A DNA stretch of 64,000 bases from Patescibacteria group bacterium UBA6220 (GTDB lineage: Bacteria > Patescibacteriota > Minisyncoccia > Minisyncoccales > Minisyncoccaceae), in the NCBI GenBank assembly GCA_002421745.1, contig DISC01000004.1, forward strand, positions 50,279 through 114,278. Reading direction: 5' to 3'. The notes under the pieces were generated by a model that worked only from the letters and a program-made list of their open reading frames with translations, was not told where the DNA came from and searched no databases. The translations under genes and the position numbers were made by a program. Below are positions 1-6,695 of this stretch, piece after piece (the first letter of the stretch is position 1; each line of letters begins with the position of its first letter).

Positions 1-313
1 CTTCTCCAGTTTTCATTTCTGCAATCATACCTTGATGCAAGACCATTCCACCGATTAATTGGCAATCAAAATGTCTTTGTTTTAAATTTCTTCTTGCCAC
101 TTCACGCACCACAGCGAAAGCTTCGGGCAAAATATCGTCCAAAGTTTTTCCATCAGCTAAACTTTTTTTAAATTCTTGAGTTTTATTTTTTAATTCTTCA
201 TCAGAAAGAGACTTAAAATTTTCTTCAAGTGAATTTATTACTCCAATAATCGGAGAAACTTTTTTTACGTATTTTTCGTTGGCATTGCCAAATAAATTAT
301 CTATAATTGACAT
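1..313 (-). CDS. secA: SecA preprotein translocase ATPase, N-terminal fragment (cut by window edge)
   Basis: This is the first 104 codons of SecA, the cytoplasmic motor that drives secretory proteins through SecYEG. The reverse-strand frame opens with ATG at 313 and runs off the window at base 1. It shows the typical SecA start ([11 protein letters not shown], then [15 protein letters not shown]), the [14 protein letters not shown] block, the [14 protein letters not shown] motif and the beginning of the Walker A loop MKTGEG at the very edge. There is no Shine-Dalgarno before the ATG. It lies 56 nt downstream of hpf on the same strand, an arrangement also seen in other bacteria. The identification is secure; completeness cannot be judged. 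Confidence 0.95.
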   Translation of the reverse strand, partial: MSIIDNLFGNANEKYVKKVSPIIGVINSLEENFKSLSDEELKNKTQEFKKSLADGKTLDDILPEAFAVVREVARRNLKQRHFDCQLIGGMVLHQGMIAEMKTGE

Positions 314-328
314 AATATTAAATAAACA

Positions 329-362
329 AGCGATAGGAAAAAAATCCCTATCGCTTTTTTTT
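329..362. terminator. Hairpin between hpf and secA
   Basis: A perfect 9-bp stem (AGCGATAGG / CCTATCGCT) with a 9-nt loop is followed by a T-run on the plus strand. Read from hpf (minus strand) the downstream tract is only TTGTTTATTT, so it could act as a partial terminator or attenuator between hpf and secA. Confidence 0.5.
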
Positions 363-369
363 AAAAAAA

Positions 370-723
370 TTAAATCTGTTCTTGAAACTCTTCCTTTCCT
401 CCTCTCGTCTTTTCTTTTTCTATTTTTTCTTTGTACTTTTTAATTTGTAGCGCTAGTGATTCTTTAGATGCAAGAATTGCTGTTTTGATATTATCTTTTT
501 TTTCAATTGCGATTATTTTTTTTCCTTTAGGTAATTCTATTTGCAATTCTGCAAAATAGATATCACCCTTTTGATGTTTTGTGGTGGTCAACCCTATCTC
601 GACCTCTACCCCTCCTGCAAAATTTAAAGGCAAAAGCTTATCTATTTTACCAAGCTTTTCTTTAATAAAAGCCTCTAATCCCGGATTTAAATCTACTGAT
701 TTTGTCCTGATTGTTATTTGCAT
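370..723 (-). CDS. hpf: Ribosome hibernation promoting factor (HPF/RaiA family, short form)
   Basis: The 117-residue product matches the short HPF/RaiA fold: it begins [19 protein letters not shown], continues with a [10 protein letters not shown] segment, has strand-rich [12 protein letters not shown], the hallmark region that keeps acidic FAELQIELP, and ends with a basic helix of [11 protein letters not shown] type. Family members bind the 30S decoding centre and idle ribosomes in stationary phase. The length fits the short form without the C-terminal dimerisation domain of long HPF. It sits just upstream of secA and downstream of the lysine-repeat gene, separated from the latter by a hairpin at 768-795. 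No Shine-Dalgarno is visible before the ATG at 723. Confidence 0.9.
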   Translation of the reverse strand: MQITIRTKSVDLNPGLEAFIKEKLGKIDKLLPLNFAGGVEVEIGLTTTKHQKGDIYFAELQIELPKGKKIIAIEKKDNIKTAILASKESLALQIKKYKEKIEKEKTRGGKEEFQEQI

Positions 724-767
724 ATTTGTAAATATTTATATCAATATAATACCATAATAGACACAAT

Positions 768-795
768 AAAACAACCCTAGAATAAGGGTTGTTTT
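768..795. terminator. Bidirectional intrinsic terminator
   Basis: An 11-bp perfect inverted repeat (AAAACAACCCT / AGGGTTGTTTT) with a 6-nt loop lies just after the stop codon of the lysine-repeat gene. Both arms end in T-rich tracts, so it can stop transcription of that gene on the minus strand. Confidence 0.8.
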
Positions 796-804
796 AGATT
801 GAGA

Positions 805-951
805 TTATTTCTTTTTTTTTGCAACTTTTTTCTTTTTTGCAACTACTTTTTTCTTAGGAGCTGCTTTCTTTTTTGCAACTACTTTTTTCTTAGGAGCTGC
901 TTTCTTTTTTGCAACTACTTTTTTCTTAGCAGGTTTCTTTTTAGCTACCAT
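805..951 (-). CDS. Lysine-repeat, histone H1-like small protein
   Basis: A 48-residue frame (ATG at 951, TAA at 805-807) encodes almost only K, A, V and P, with two exact copies of a 12-residue unit VVAKKKAAPKKK and a degenerate third copy. Such AAKKK/APKKK tails resemble the C-terminal domain of eukaryotic histone H1 and bacterial H1-like nucleoid proteins, so DNA or RNA binding is inferred from composition only. It has its own terminator (768-795) and an extremely AT-rich upstream region. The opposite strand also has an open frame here, but that one merely mirrors the repeat. No Shine-Dalgarno is present. Confidence 0.75.
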   Translation of the reverse strand: MVAKKKPAKKKVVAKKKAAPKKKVVAKKKAAPKKKVVAKKKKVAKKKK

Positions 952-1220
952 TTTTTTGTTTATAAAAAATTAGTTTTAATAACTCGACCTTTTATATTTG
1001 GGGTAGAAGAAAATTTTAATAATTTTTTTTTAAAACAATTTGTTTTTTAAAAAAATTTTCTGAGAAAATATTTTTTTAAAAATTATTTTGTGAAAAAAAT
1101 ATTTCCTTACATTCATTTTCCTACATTTAAAATATTTGTCAATATGTTGATAACTTTTTTTTGCAAAAATTTTATAAAAAATATTTTTTTGATATAAAAT
1201 TTTACATAAAAAATATTTTT
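952..1220. other. AT-rich spacer without genes
   Basis: This stretch is almost entirely A/T, with repeated A-runs and T-runs such as AAAATATTTTTT. I see no reading frame, RNA gene or clear promoter motif beyond possible TATAAA-like boxes for the lysine-repeat gene. Confidence 0.6.
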
Positions 1221-1251
1221 CAAATAAAAAATGAGAAAAAAATTTCTCATT
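1221..1251 (-). terminator. Terminator of the murB operon
   Basis: On the minus strand a 9-bp stem AATGAGAAA / TTTCTCATT with a T4 loop is followed by TTTTTTATTTG, 24 nt beyond the murB stop codon. Confidence 0.85.
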
Positions 1252-1274
1252 GATTATATTTTTTAAAAATAAAT

Positions 1275-2258
1275 TTAAAATATTATAATTTCTTCTTCTA
1301 AATTTATTTTAAATTTATTTTTAACTTGTTTTTTTATTAAATCTATTAAGGCCCAAACGTCATCAGATGAAGCGTTACCATTATTTATAATGAAATTAGC
1401 GTGTTCGCTAGAAATCGTTGCCCCACCAACGCTTACGCCCCTTAAACCACATTCCTCAATTAAGTATCCGGCTGATATCGATCCTTTTTCTTGAAATGTT
1501 TTAATCTCAGGATATTGATTAATTATTTCCTTATCAACAACTCCAATATAATTTTTAAAAATAGATCCAACTGAAAATCCTTTTGGTTGTTTACTGCTTC
1601 TTCTCTCTATGTTTTCTTTTATTTTTTCTTTTATTTTTTTTGTATCAGATTTTTCTAATTTTATTTTCGCTGATAAAATTATTAAATTATTATTTTTTTT
1701 AAAAATACTATTGCGATATGAAAAATCACAATCATTTTTTGTAAAATATTTTTCAAAAACAAAATCATTTTTTATTTCTAATACTTCTACTTCTTCTATT
1801 GAATCTCCAATTGACTGATTGAATGCTCCTGCGTTTCCATTAATTGCTCCGCCAACTGTACCAGGTATTCCCACTGCCCACTCCATTCCACTTAAATTAT
1901 TTTCAGCTGACTCGTTAACTAAGAAAAACAAAGGCCAATCTCCTCTTGTCTCTACATAATAATTTTCTTCATCTAATTTTATCGGAACAAAATCATCTTT
2001 TACTGCGCTATTTTTAAAAACTATCACCAATCCATCAAATCCATTACTATTAATTAAAGTATTACTTCCCCCTCCTAAAATTTTCCAATTAATTCCCAAC
2101 TCTATTGCTTTTTTAATCGCTGATTTTAATTCTTTTTTATTTTTTGAAATTAAAAAATATTTTGCTTTTCCGCCTATTTTAAAAGTAGAATAATCCTTTA
2201 GTTCAATATTTTCTTTTACTTCTGGAATACACTTCCTCAATTCTTCCAAAATTTTCAT
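1275..2258 (-). CDS. murB: UDP-N-acetylenolpyruvoylglucosamine reductase MurB
   Basis: MurB reduces UDP-GlcNAc-enolpyruvate to UDP-MurNAc with NADPH and FAD in cytoplasmic peptidoglycan synthesis. The 327-residue product shows the FAD-binding signatures GGGSNTLI and AVGIPGTVGGAINGNAGAF, the catalytic-serine region SVGSIFKN, EHANFIINN near the C-terminus, and a final LEEEI that matches the catalytic-acid segment. I chose the ATG at 2258 (MKILEELRK): the frame is open 17 codons further, but those would overlap the upstream gene whose stop is at 2263, and homologues start near here. The 4-nt gap indicates an operon with the Wzy-like gene. No Shine-Dalgarno is seen. Confidence 0.92.
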   Translation of the reverse strand: MKILEELRKCIPEVKENIELKDYSTFKIGGKAKYFLISKNKKELKSAIKKAIELGINWKILGGGSNTLINSNGFDGLVIVFKNSAVKDDFVPIKLDEENYYVETRGDWPLFFLVNESAENNLSGMEWAVGIPGTVGGAINGNAGAFNQSIGDSIEEVEVLEIKNDFVFEKYFTKNDCDFSYRNSIFKKNNNLIILSAKIKLEKSDTKKIKEKIKENIERRSSKQPKGFSVGSIFKNYIGVVDKEIINQYPEIKTFQEKGSISAGYLIEECGLRGVSVGGATISSEHANFIINNGNASSDDVWALIDLIKKQVKNKFKINLEEEIIIF

Positions 2259-2262
2259 AAAT

Positions 2263-4152
2263 TTATTTTTTAAATAATTCCAAATTATTAATCTTTTCTG
2301 ACAAATCAATTAATCCTGGATTTAAATCAAGTGCCATTTGATAATTATCAATTGCCAACTGAATTTCTTTATTTTTTTCATAAATCCTCCCGAAAGCTAA
2401 ATAAGTATCAAAATCATTGGGCGATAATTTTTTAGCCACTTCGTATGCAGCAAGCGCATCATCTGTTTTGTTGTCAATTAAAAAACTAGTGTTTTCGTAA
2501 ATTAATCCCAAATTATGCCAAGTGCTATAATTTTGTGAATCTTTCTTTGTCGCTGTTTTTGCCAATGATTCTGCCTGTGAAGCAATATTTCTTGTTTGTT
2601 TTTCTCTTTCCTCGTCACTCAAATCAATTTTAGGATTATTGTTAAAAATGTTACTCGCCTTAATAATATATAACTGCGAAAGTCCAATATAATAATCAGC
2701 TGCACCATAAAAATCAATTGCTTGTTCCCCTGCTTTAATCGCTCCATCAATGTTTTTTTGAAGCCGATAATCAATTACGCTAATTTGATAAAAAGACTCA
2801 GCAACATATTGCTTAATAAAAAATATATTTCCGATAAACAAAAATAAAAATATACCCAATAAAATAAATTCTGTAGTATATTTTGGTGATTTCCATTTTA
2901 TTTCTTTTTCATTTTTACTATTAGTGAAAGACCACACCCCAAGTACAAAAAATGAAAAGACCATAGGAACAATCGTCATTTTATAAAAAAACATCAAAGC
3001 AAACAAAGAAAAGCCAATTGGAAAAACCAAACTACTAAGTTGTTCTCTTTCTGATTTTTTATTTCCACTACTTTCGGATTGCAGAAAAGCAAAGCCTTTA
3101 ATTGCAAACACCAAATAAGCCAAAACCAAAAACACAACAGCAATAACACCCAAAGATCCAACTAGAGTAAGTAAGGCAATGGGCCCTTGATTAAAAATCA
3201 AACCAGACGAACCCAAATCTTTGCTTTTATACAAAGAAAACTCATAAGCATAAGTGGCTGGCCCTGCTCCAACAAAAATATTCTTAATTGATTCTGAAAA
3301 ACTTTTTTGAGTAATTGTTACAGCTGAGTCATATGAAATAGACTGCTCATAATTAAGATTAAAATTATAAGGACCTGCTTTGGGAACAAAAAACAAAGAC
3401 AAAAAAATAATTGTGGCCACAAGCGGAATAAATACCTTTGGCTTATTAAATTTAAAATCCGTTTCAGTAGCAGTACGCCAAAAGGTCAAAAATGCAGACA
3501 AAAAAATAAAAAACCAGGCAATCTTATAATTAATTATCAAAAGAGTAATCAATAAAACAACAAAGCTTGTTATGCCTAAAACCACACTTCTTTTTCTGGA
3601 TGGTTTTTCTCTATCTCTAAAAATTAAAGCAAAAACACATGCCAAACTTAAGGCAAAAATTATTCCAAAAGATTCCACGGGTGCAAAAAAATCAGTCCTA
3701 AAATTATTAAATAGACTCAACAGAAAAGCTATGGCCAAAAGAGTTGAACCAGCAACAAAAGATTTAAGCACTTTGAAGAAATCCTCTTTACGATAGATAA
3801 GGTTGGCACCAAAAAAAGCTATGGCCACATATACAACTATCATAAAAAACGAATCGATTATATTGCCCCTACTCAAAAAACTTTGTGAAAAGCTTTTTGA
3901 AGCCAAAAAAGAAATAGTAGAAAATAATAGAAATCCCGACAATAAAAATGTAAATTGACCATACTTGATTGTGGTTTTTTTATTTTGCCAAAAATCCGCT
4001 ACCCAAATCACAAAAAGCACAAGCACAAATAAAGATGCGAATAATTTTTGGCTTAAAATATAAGATGTAGAAATCTTTGGTATGTAAAAAATAGGTAAAA
4101 AAAAGAAAAAAACCAAAAAAATCCAACTGGCTATTTTTTTAAAATTAATCAT
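2263..4152 (-). CDS. O-antigen ligase/Wzy-like polytopic membrane protein with C-terminal TPRs
   Basis: The 629-residue product has roughly ten to twelve hydrophobic segments in residues 1-430, in the pattern of O-antigen ligase/polymerase (Wzy/WaaL) proteins, including a long external loop. The last ~150 residues contain tetratricopeptide-like repeats, for example ALAAYEVAKKLSPNDFDTYL and AIDNYQMALDLNPG. In Patescibacteria such fusions are common and are presumed to act in surface glycan assembly or glycosylation of pilins and S-layer; that role is inference. It lies upstream of murB with a 4-nt gap. A TATAAT-like box lies about 15 nt before the ATG. Confidence 0.7.
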   Translation of the reverse strand: MINFKKIASWIFLVFFFFLPIFYIPKISTSYILSQKLFASLFVLVLFVIWVADFWQNKKTTIKYGQFTFLLSGFLLFSTISFLASKSFSQSFLSRGNIIDSFFMIVVYVAIAFFGANLIYRKEDFFKVLKSFVAGSTLLAIAFLLSLFNNFRTDFFAPVESFGIIFALSLACVFALIFRDREKPSRKRSVVLGITSFVVLLITLLIINYKIAWFFIFLSAFLTFWRTATETDFKFNKPKVFIPLVATIIFLSLFFVPKAGPYNFNLNYEQSISYDSAVTITQKSFSESIKNIFVGAGPATYAYEFSLYKSKDLGSSGLIFNQGPIALLTLVGSLGVIAVVFLVLAYLVFAIKGFAFLQSESSGNKKSEREQLSSLVFPIGFSLFALMFFYKMTIVPMVFSFFVLGVWSFTNSKNEKEIKWKSPKYTTEFILLGIFLFLFIGNIFFIKQYVAESFYQISVIDYRLQKNIDGAIKAGEQAIDFYGAADYYIGLSQLYIIKASNIFNNNPKIDLSDEEREKQTRNIASQAESLAKTATKKDSQNYSTWHNLGLIYENTSFLIDNKTDDALAAYEVAKKLSPNDFDTYLAFGRIYEKNKEIQLAIDNYQMALDLNPGLIDLSEKINNLELFKK

Positions 4153-4205
4153 ATTTATATAAATAAATTATACTATTTCTATTTAATAAAATCTACCTTT
4201 TGTAC

Positions 4206-4230
4206 AAAAAAAGGGTCCTTTTGGACTCTT
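4206..4230 (-). terminator. Intrinsic terminator after the 37-residue ORF
   Basis: On the minus strand AAGAGTCC / GGACCCTT (one A-C mismatch) with an AAAA loop is followed by a T7 run. It begins right at the stop codon of the small ORF 4229-4342. Confidence 0.75.
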
Positions 4231-4342
4231 ATGATTTTCTGGAGAGTAATTCTGTATACTCTCTCAGCTCTTTTATTGATAGTTCGTCTGGCGGTTTCTT
4301 TTCTTTCTGCTCGATCGGTGAATCTGCTCTTTTGTCTTCCAT
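4229..4342 (-). CDS. Small acidic/basic ORF, 37 residues, function unknown
   Basis: ATG at 4342 to TAA at 4229 encodes a charged peptide beginning MEDKRADSPIEQKEKKPP and ending ELREYTELLSRKS, probably one amphipathic helix. I do not recognise it. Support for a real gene comes from the surroundings: a GAGG Shine-Dalgarno about 10 nt before the ATG, a terminator at its stop codon, and a promoter-like pair (TTGACA, 17-nt spacer, TAAATT) at 4408-4436. This is unlike the resident genes, most of which lack a Shine-Dalgarno. It lies downstream of the orphan gene 4450-4953 on the same strand. Confidence 0.6.
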   Translation of the reverse strand: MEDKRADSPIEQKEKKPPDELSIKELREYTELLSRKS

Positions 4343-4407
4343 CTTAACAAATCCTCAATAATTACGCCAAATCGCGCCTGCAAACAAGGAACAAAATGAC
4401 TATTTCG

Positions 4408-4436
4408 AATTTAATGCACTTTTTCTAAAATGTCAA
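4408..4436 (-). promoter_or_regulatory. Sigma70-type promoter for the 37-residue ORF
   Basis: Minus-strand -35 TTGACA (4431-4436), 17-nt spacer, -10 TAAATT (4408-4413), giving a leader of about 60 nt that contains the GAGG site. Confidence 0.55.
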
Positions 4437-4449
4437 ATAAAAAAAGCGC

Positions 4450-4953
4450 TTAATGATTTTTTATTATATTGCGCCTTTCTCTTTTTGCATACTCAAGCCA
4501 TTTAACAATTTTTTCGTTTTTTTGCTGAAACAAAAACATACAGTTAACGGGCGGTGGACTATTGGGAACCAAACAACAATCACAGAAACTAAGCTTACAA
4601 ATTATATTGTTTTCTTTTGATAACAATAACCTTTGCGAACAATCTGGTAGCTCGTTAATATTTTGTAAGTTAACGAGTATTGTTGATATTGGTAATTTTT
4701 TTAAACTTAAAATTATACAATCATGCTTATGAAATTTCTCCAAAGCATAATCTATGTTGCTAGCCTCAATAATTGCCACGGCAAGATTAAAGCTATGTTT
4801 TTTGTTCTTTTTCAGCTCCGCATAACGATCAAAAAAATCTTTAGAATTTTGAGATTCTAACCATTCTGTTTTAGAACAAATTTTCTCAAATTCTGGCTTG
4901 ATTTTTACTGAATCCAGATATAAACATAGCAAAGGAATAAAATAACAAGTCAT
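4450..4953 (-). CDS. Hypothetical cysteine-rich protein
   Basis: The 167-residue product is not recognised. It contains ten cysteines, including the cluster FCDCC near residue 124 and a following VPNSPPPVNC, which could bind a metal or cofactor. There is no clear signal peptide, though the first dozen residues are hydrophobic. It is preceded by an AGGAG Shine-Dalgarno 7 nt before the ATG, a potential 8-bp leader hairpin (AAGCTACT / AGTGGCTT) directly before that site, and a promoter at 4995-5023. These translation signals differ from the neighbours and suggest recent acquisition. Confidence 0.65.
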   Translation of the reverse strand: MTCYFIPLLCLYLDSVKIKPEFEKICSKTEWLESQNSKDFFDRYAELKKNKKHSFNLAVAIIEASNIDYALEKFHKHDCIILSLKKLPISTILVNLQNINELPDCSQRLLLSKENNIICKLSFCDCCLVPNSPPPVNCMFLFQQKNEKIVKWLEYAKRERRNIIKNH

Positions 4954-4994
4954 TTTTATGCTCCTAAGCCACTAATTTGTAAGTAGCTTTGCTC

Positions 4995-5023
4995 ATTCTA
5001 AACAAACAGAAAATAAAAGTCAA
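4995..5023 (-). promoter_or_regulatory. Sigma70-type promoter for 4450-4953
   Basis: Minus-strand -35 TTGACT (5018-5023), 17-nt spacer, -10 TAGAAT (4995-5000), about 42 nt before the ATG. Confidence 0.6.
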
Positions 5024-5050
5024 CCAAACCAAAAAATCAATTCAAAAACA

Positions 5051-5114
5051 AATGTTAAGGCAAAATCGTGAACGCGCGATTTTGTGTCGGATTTAGTAAA
5101 ATCCGACGAACATT
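5051..5114 (+). repeat. PAL-D twin-hairpin repeat, copy 1
   Basis: Outer arms AATGTT / AACATT enclose two hairpins: CAAAATCG / CGATTTTG and GTCGGATTT / AAATCCGAC. Near-identical to 6595-6656 and related to inverted copies at 37591 and 39891. Confidence 0.85.
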
Positions 5115-5148
5115 AATATACATTTTTTAACTTTCTAAATTTTAAAAT

Positions 5149-5175
5149 ATGTTAAGGTATTCGATACCTTAACAT
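5149..5175 (+). repeat. PAL-A 27-nt triloop palindrome, copy 1
   Basis: Twelve-base perfect arms (ATGTTAAGGTAT / ATACCTTAACAT) around the loop TCG. This is the standard PAL-A form; its asymmetric loop gives an orientation. Confidence 0.9.
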
Positions 5176-5207
5176 TTCTATTTAAAAAAATAATCTGTCA
5201 AATAAAA

Positions 5208-5234
5208 ATGTTTAGGTGTCCGACACCTAAACAT
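5208..5234 (+). repeat. PAL-B 27-nt triloop palindrome, copy 1
   Basis: Arms ATGTTTAGGTGT / ACACCTAAACAT around CCG. It follows PAL-A copy 1 by 32 nt; the same A-spacer-B pair recurs at 6488-6577 on the other side of the pilin gene. Confidence 0.9.
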
Positions 5235-5269
5235 AATTTAATTTTAAAATAGATAATAAAAATATTATG

Positions 5270-6436
5270 CTAGGGATGAAGATAGCGAATAACAACAATG
5301 CCACTTCCACCATTTCCTCCAACAGCATTCACAGCTCCGCCACCACCACTACCAGTGCCTGCTGTTGCGTGACCACCGTTTGGACTAGTATTTATTCCTC
5401 CATTTCCGCCACCAGCAATACCAGTTCCTCCATGCCCACCAATACTAGAACCAGCGCCACCGCCGCCACCAGCATAACTAAGGGTTGCTCCAGAAATAGC
5501 ACTAGCAGTTCCAATACCACCATCTCCACCACAACCATCTCCACCAGAATGATTATTACTACCATTTCCCGAAGATCCAGCGCCACCACCACCGCCTACT
5601 GGTATAGAACTACTTCCGGTTCCTCCTGTATATCCATTTCCTGAGGTGCCACCAGTCATTAGTGATCCAGCCGAACCACCAGATGCTGTTATGCTCGAAA
5701 AAACACTTTGATTTCCAGCAGTTACTGATCCTCCGCCAGTACCAACCGTAACTGTAAGATTACCAGATACAGAGAATCCCGATGCTGTTAGAAATTGACC
5801 AGCGCCACCACCGCCGCCATAATTACCGCCAGCCGAACCACCACCGCCACCACCAATAACAAGATACTCAACTGTAGTTACTCCAGTAGGAGTTTGCCAA
5901 GTGGTTGATCCAGGAGCACTAGAATAAGTGTAAGTATTTATAACATAACTGCCATCTGTAGTTTCTGTACAAATTAATCCTCCACCTGAAACACACGTAC
6001 TAGAATATCCTAAAATTGAAAAAGTAGAAGTAATAGAATCAAATTGATAAACATAACTATTGCTCAAGTTTGAACTAAGAGTAAAACTAGGCCCGGCACC
6101 AGAATAGGTATAGGTGTAATAAGTGGTACCATTGGGATCCATAGGTATAGTTGATAGATATGATTGTATGTTGGTATAGAAATCTGTACATTCATTAGAA
6201 CAACTATCACTGCAAAGATTACAAGCTGTATCAGTTGAAGGTAGGCTTCCGCTGTTTTGAATTGAATACATAGTTACAGCTTTAGCTATAGCAGCTAAAT
6301 CAGATTTTCTTTTGGCATCTTTAGCTGCATTAGTAGCGCCACTCATAGAAACGAAAATAAAGCCGGAGAGGATACCGACAATTGCAATAACAACTAATAA
6401 TTCAATTAAAGTAAAAGCTTTAATTTTTTTATTCAT
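5270..6436 (-). CDS. Type IV pilin-like protein fused to a glycine-rich domain
   Basis: The 388-residue product starts with a prepilin signal, MNKKIKAFTLIELLVVIAIV, cleaved by a PilD-type peptidase in homologues, followed by an alpha-helical spine (AAKDAKRKSDLAAIAKAV) as in pseudopilins. Residues ~70-110 contain a cysteine-rich segment. From about residue 205 to the end it is a glycine-rich domain (repeats of GGGGGAG, GGNGGSG, ending GIVVIRY) resembling domains found in phage tail and adhesive proteins. I start at 6436 because this places the pilin motif at the N-terminus; the frame is open 14 codons upstream. A TATAAT box lies 7 nt before the ATG, implying a leaderless mRNA. Palindromic repeats flank both sides. 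Confidence 0.85.
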   Translation of the reverse strand: MNKKIKAFTLIELLVVIAIVGILSGFIFVSMSGATNAAKDAKRKSDLAAIAKAVTMYSIQNSGSLPSTDTACNLCSDSCSNECTDFYTNIQSYLSTIPMDPNGTTYYTYTYSGAGPSFTLSSNLSNSYVYQFDSITSTFSILGYSSTCVSGGGLICTETTDGSYVINTYTYSSAPGSTTWQTPTGVTTVEYLVIGGGGGGSAGGNYGGGGGAGQFLTASGFSVSGNLTVTVGTGGGSVTAGNQSVFSSITASGGSAGSLMTGGTSGNGYTGGTGSSSIPVGGGGGAGSSGNGSNNHSGGDGCGGDGGIGTASAISGATLSYAGGGGGAGSSIGGHGGTGIAGGGNGGINTSPNGGHATAGTGSGGGGAVNAVGGNGGSGIVVIRYLHP

Positions 6437-6443
6437 TGAAATT

Positions 6444-6471
6444 ATTATACCAAAAAACCAATTAAAAACAA
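6444..6471 (-). promoter_or_regulatory. Extended -10 promoter, leaderless, for the glycine-rich pilin
   Basis: Minus-strand -35 TTGTTT (6466-6471), 16-nt spacer, extended -10 TGGTATAAT (-10 at 6444-6449). Only 7 nt separate the -10 from the ATG, so transcription should start at or next to the start codon. Confidence 0.7.
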
Positions 6472-6487
6472 AGCCCAATCAAAAAGA

Positions 6488-6514
6488 ATGTTAAGGTATT
6501 CGATACCTTAACAT
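6488..6514 (+). repeat. PAL-A copy 2
   Basis: Same 12-3-12 palindrome as copy 1, loop TCG, followed like copy 1 by TTCTATTTAAAA and then PAL-B. Confidence 0.9.
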
Positions 6515-6550
6515 TTCTATTTAAAAATAAAAGAAAGTATTAAATAAAAA

Positions 6551-6577
6551 ATGTTTAGGTGTCCGACACCTAAACAT
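6551..6577 (+). repeat. PAL-B copy 2
   Basis: Arms and loop identical to PAL-B copy 1; also followed by AATTTA/AATTTATT as in copy 1. Confidence 0.9.
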
Positions 6578-6594
6578 AATTTATTGTTAAGGTT

Positions 6595-6656
6595 TGTTAA
6601 GGCAAAATTGTGAACGCGCGATTTTGTGTCGGATTTAGTAAAATCCGACGAACATT
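6595..6656 (+). repeat. PAL-D twin-hairpin repeat, copy 2
   Basis: Matches copy 1 except that the first stem has CAAAATTG in place of CAAAATCG, leaving a G-T pair, so the fold is kept. Confidence 0.85.
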
Positions 6657-6695
6657 AATAAACATTTGTTTTTGTTGATTAAAATACTTAATGGA

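Noticed and set aside
799..1050. Plus-strand open frame rich in Phe/Leu/Cys
   Set aside because: It is the mirror of the lysine-repeat gene; AAA/AAG-rich codons read backwards as TTT/CTT. No start signal or terminator fits.
5267..5644. Plus-strand Ser/Thr-rich frame
   Set aside because: It is the complement of the glycine-rich codons of the pilin fusion.
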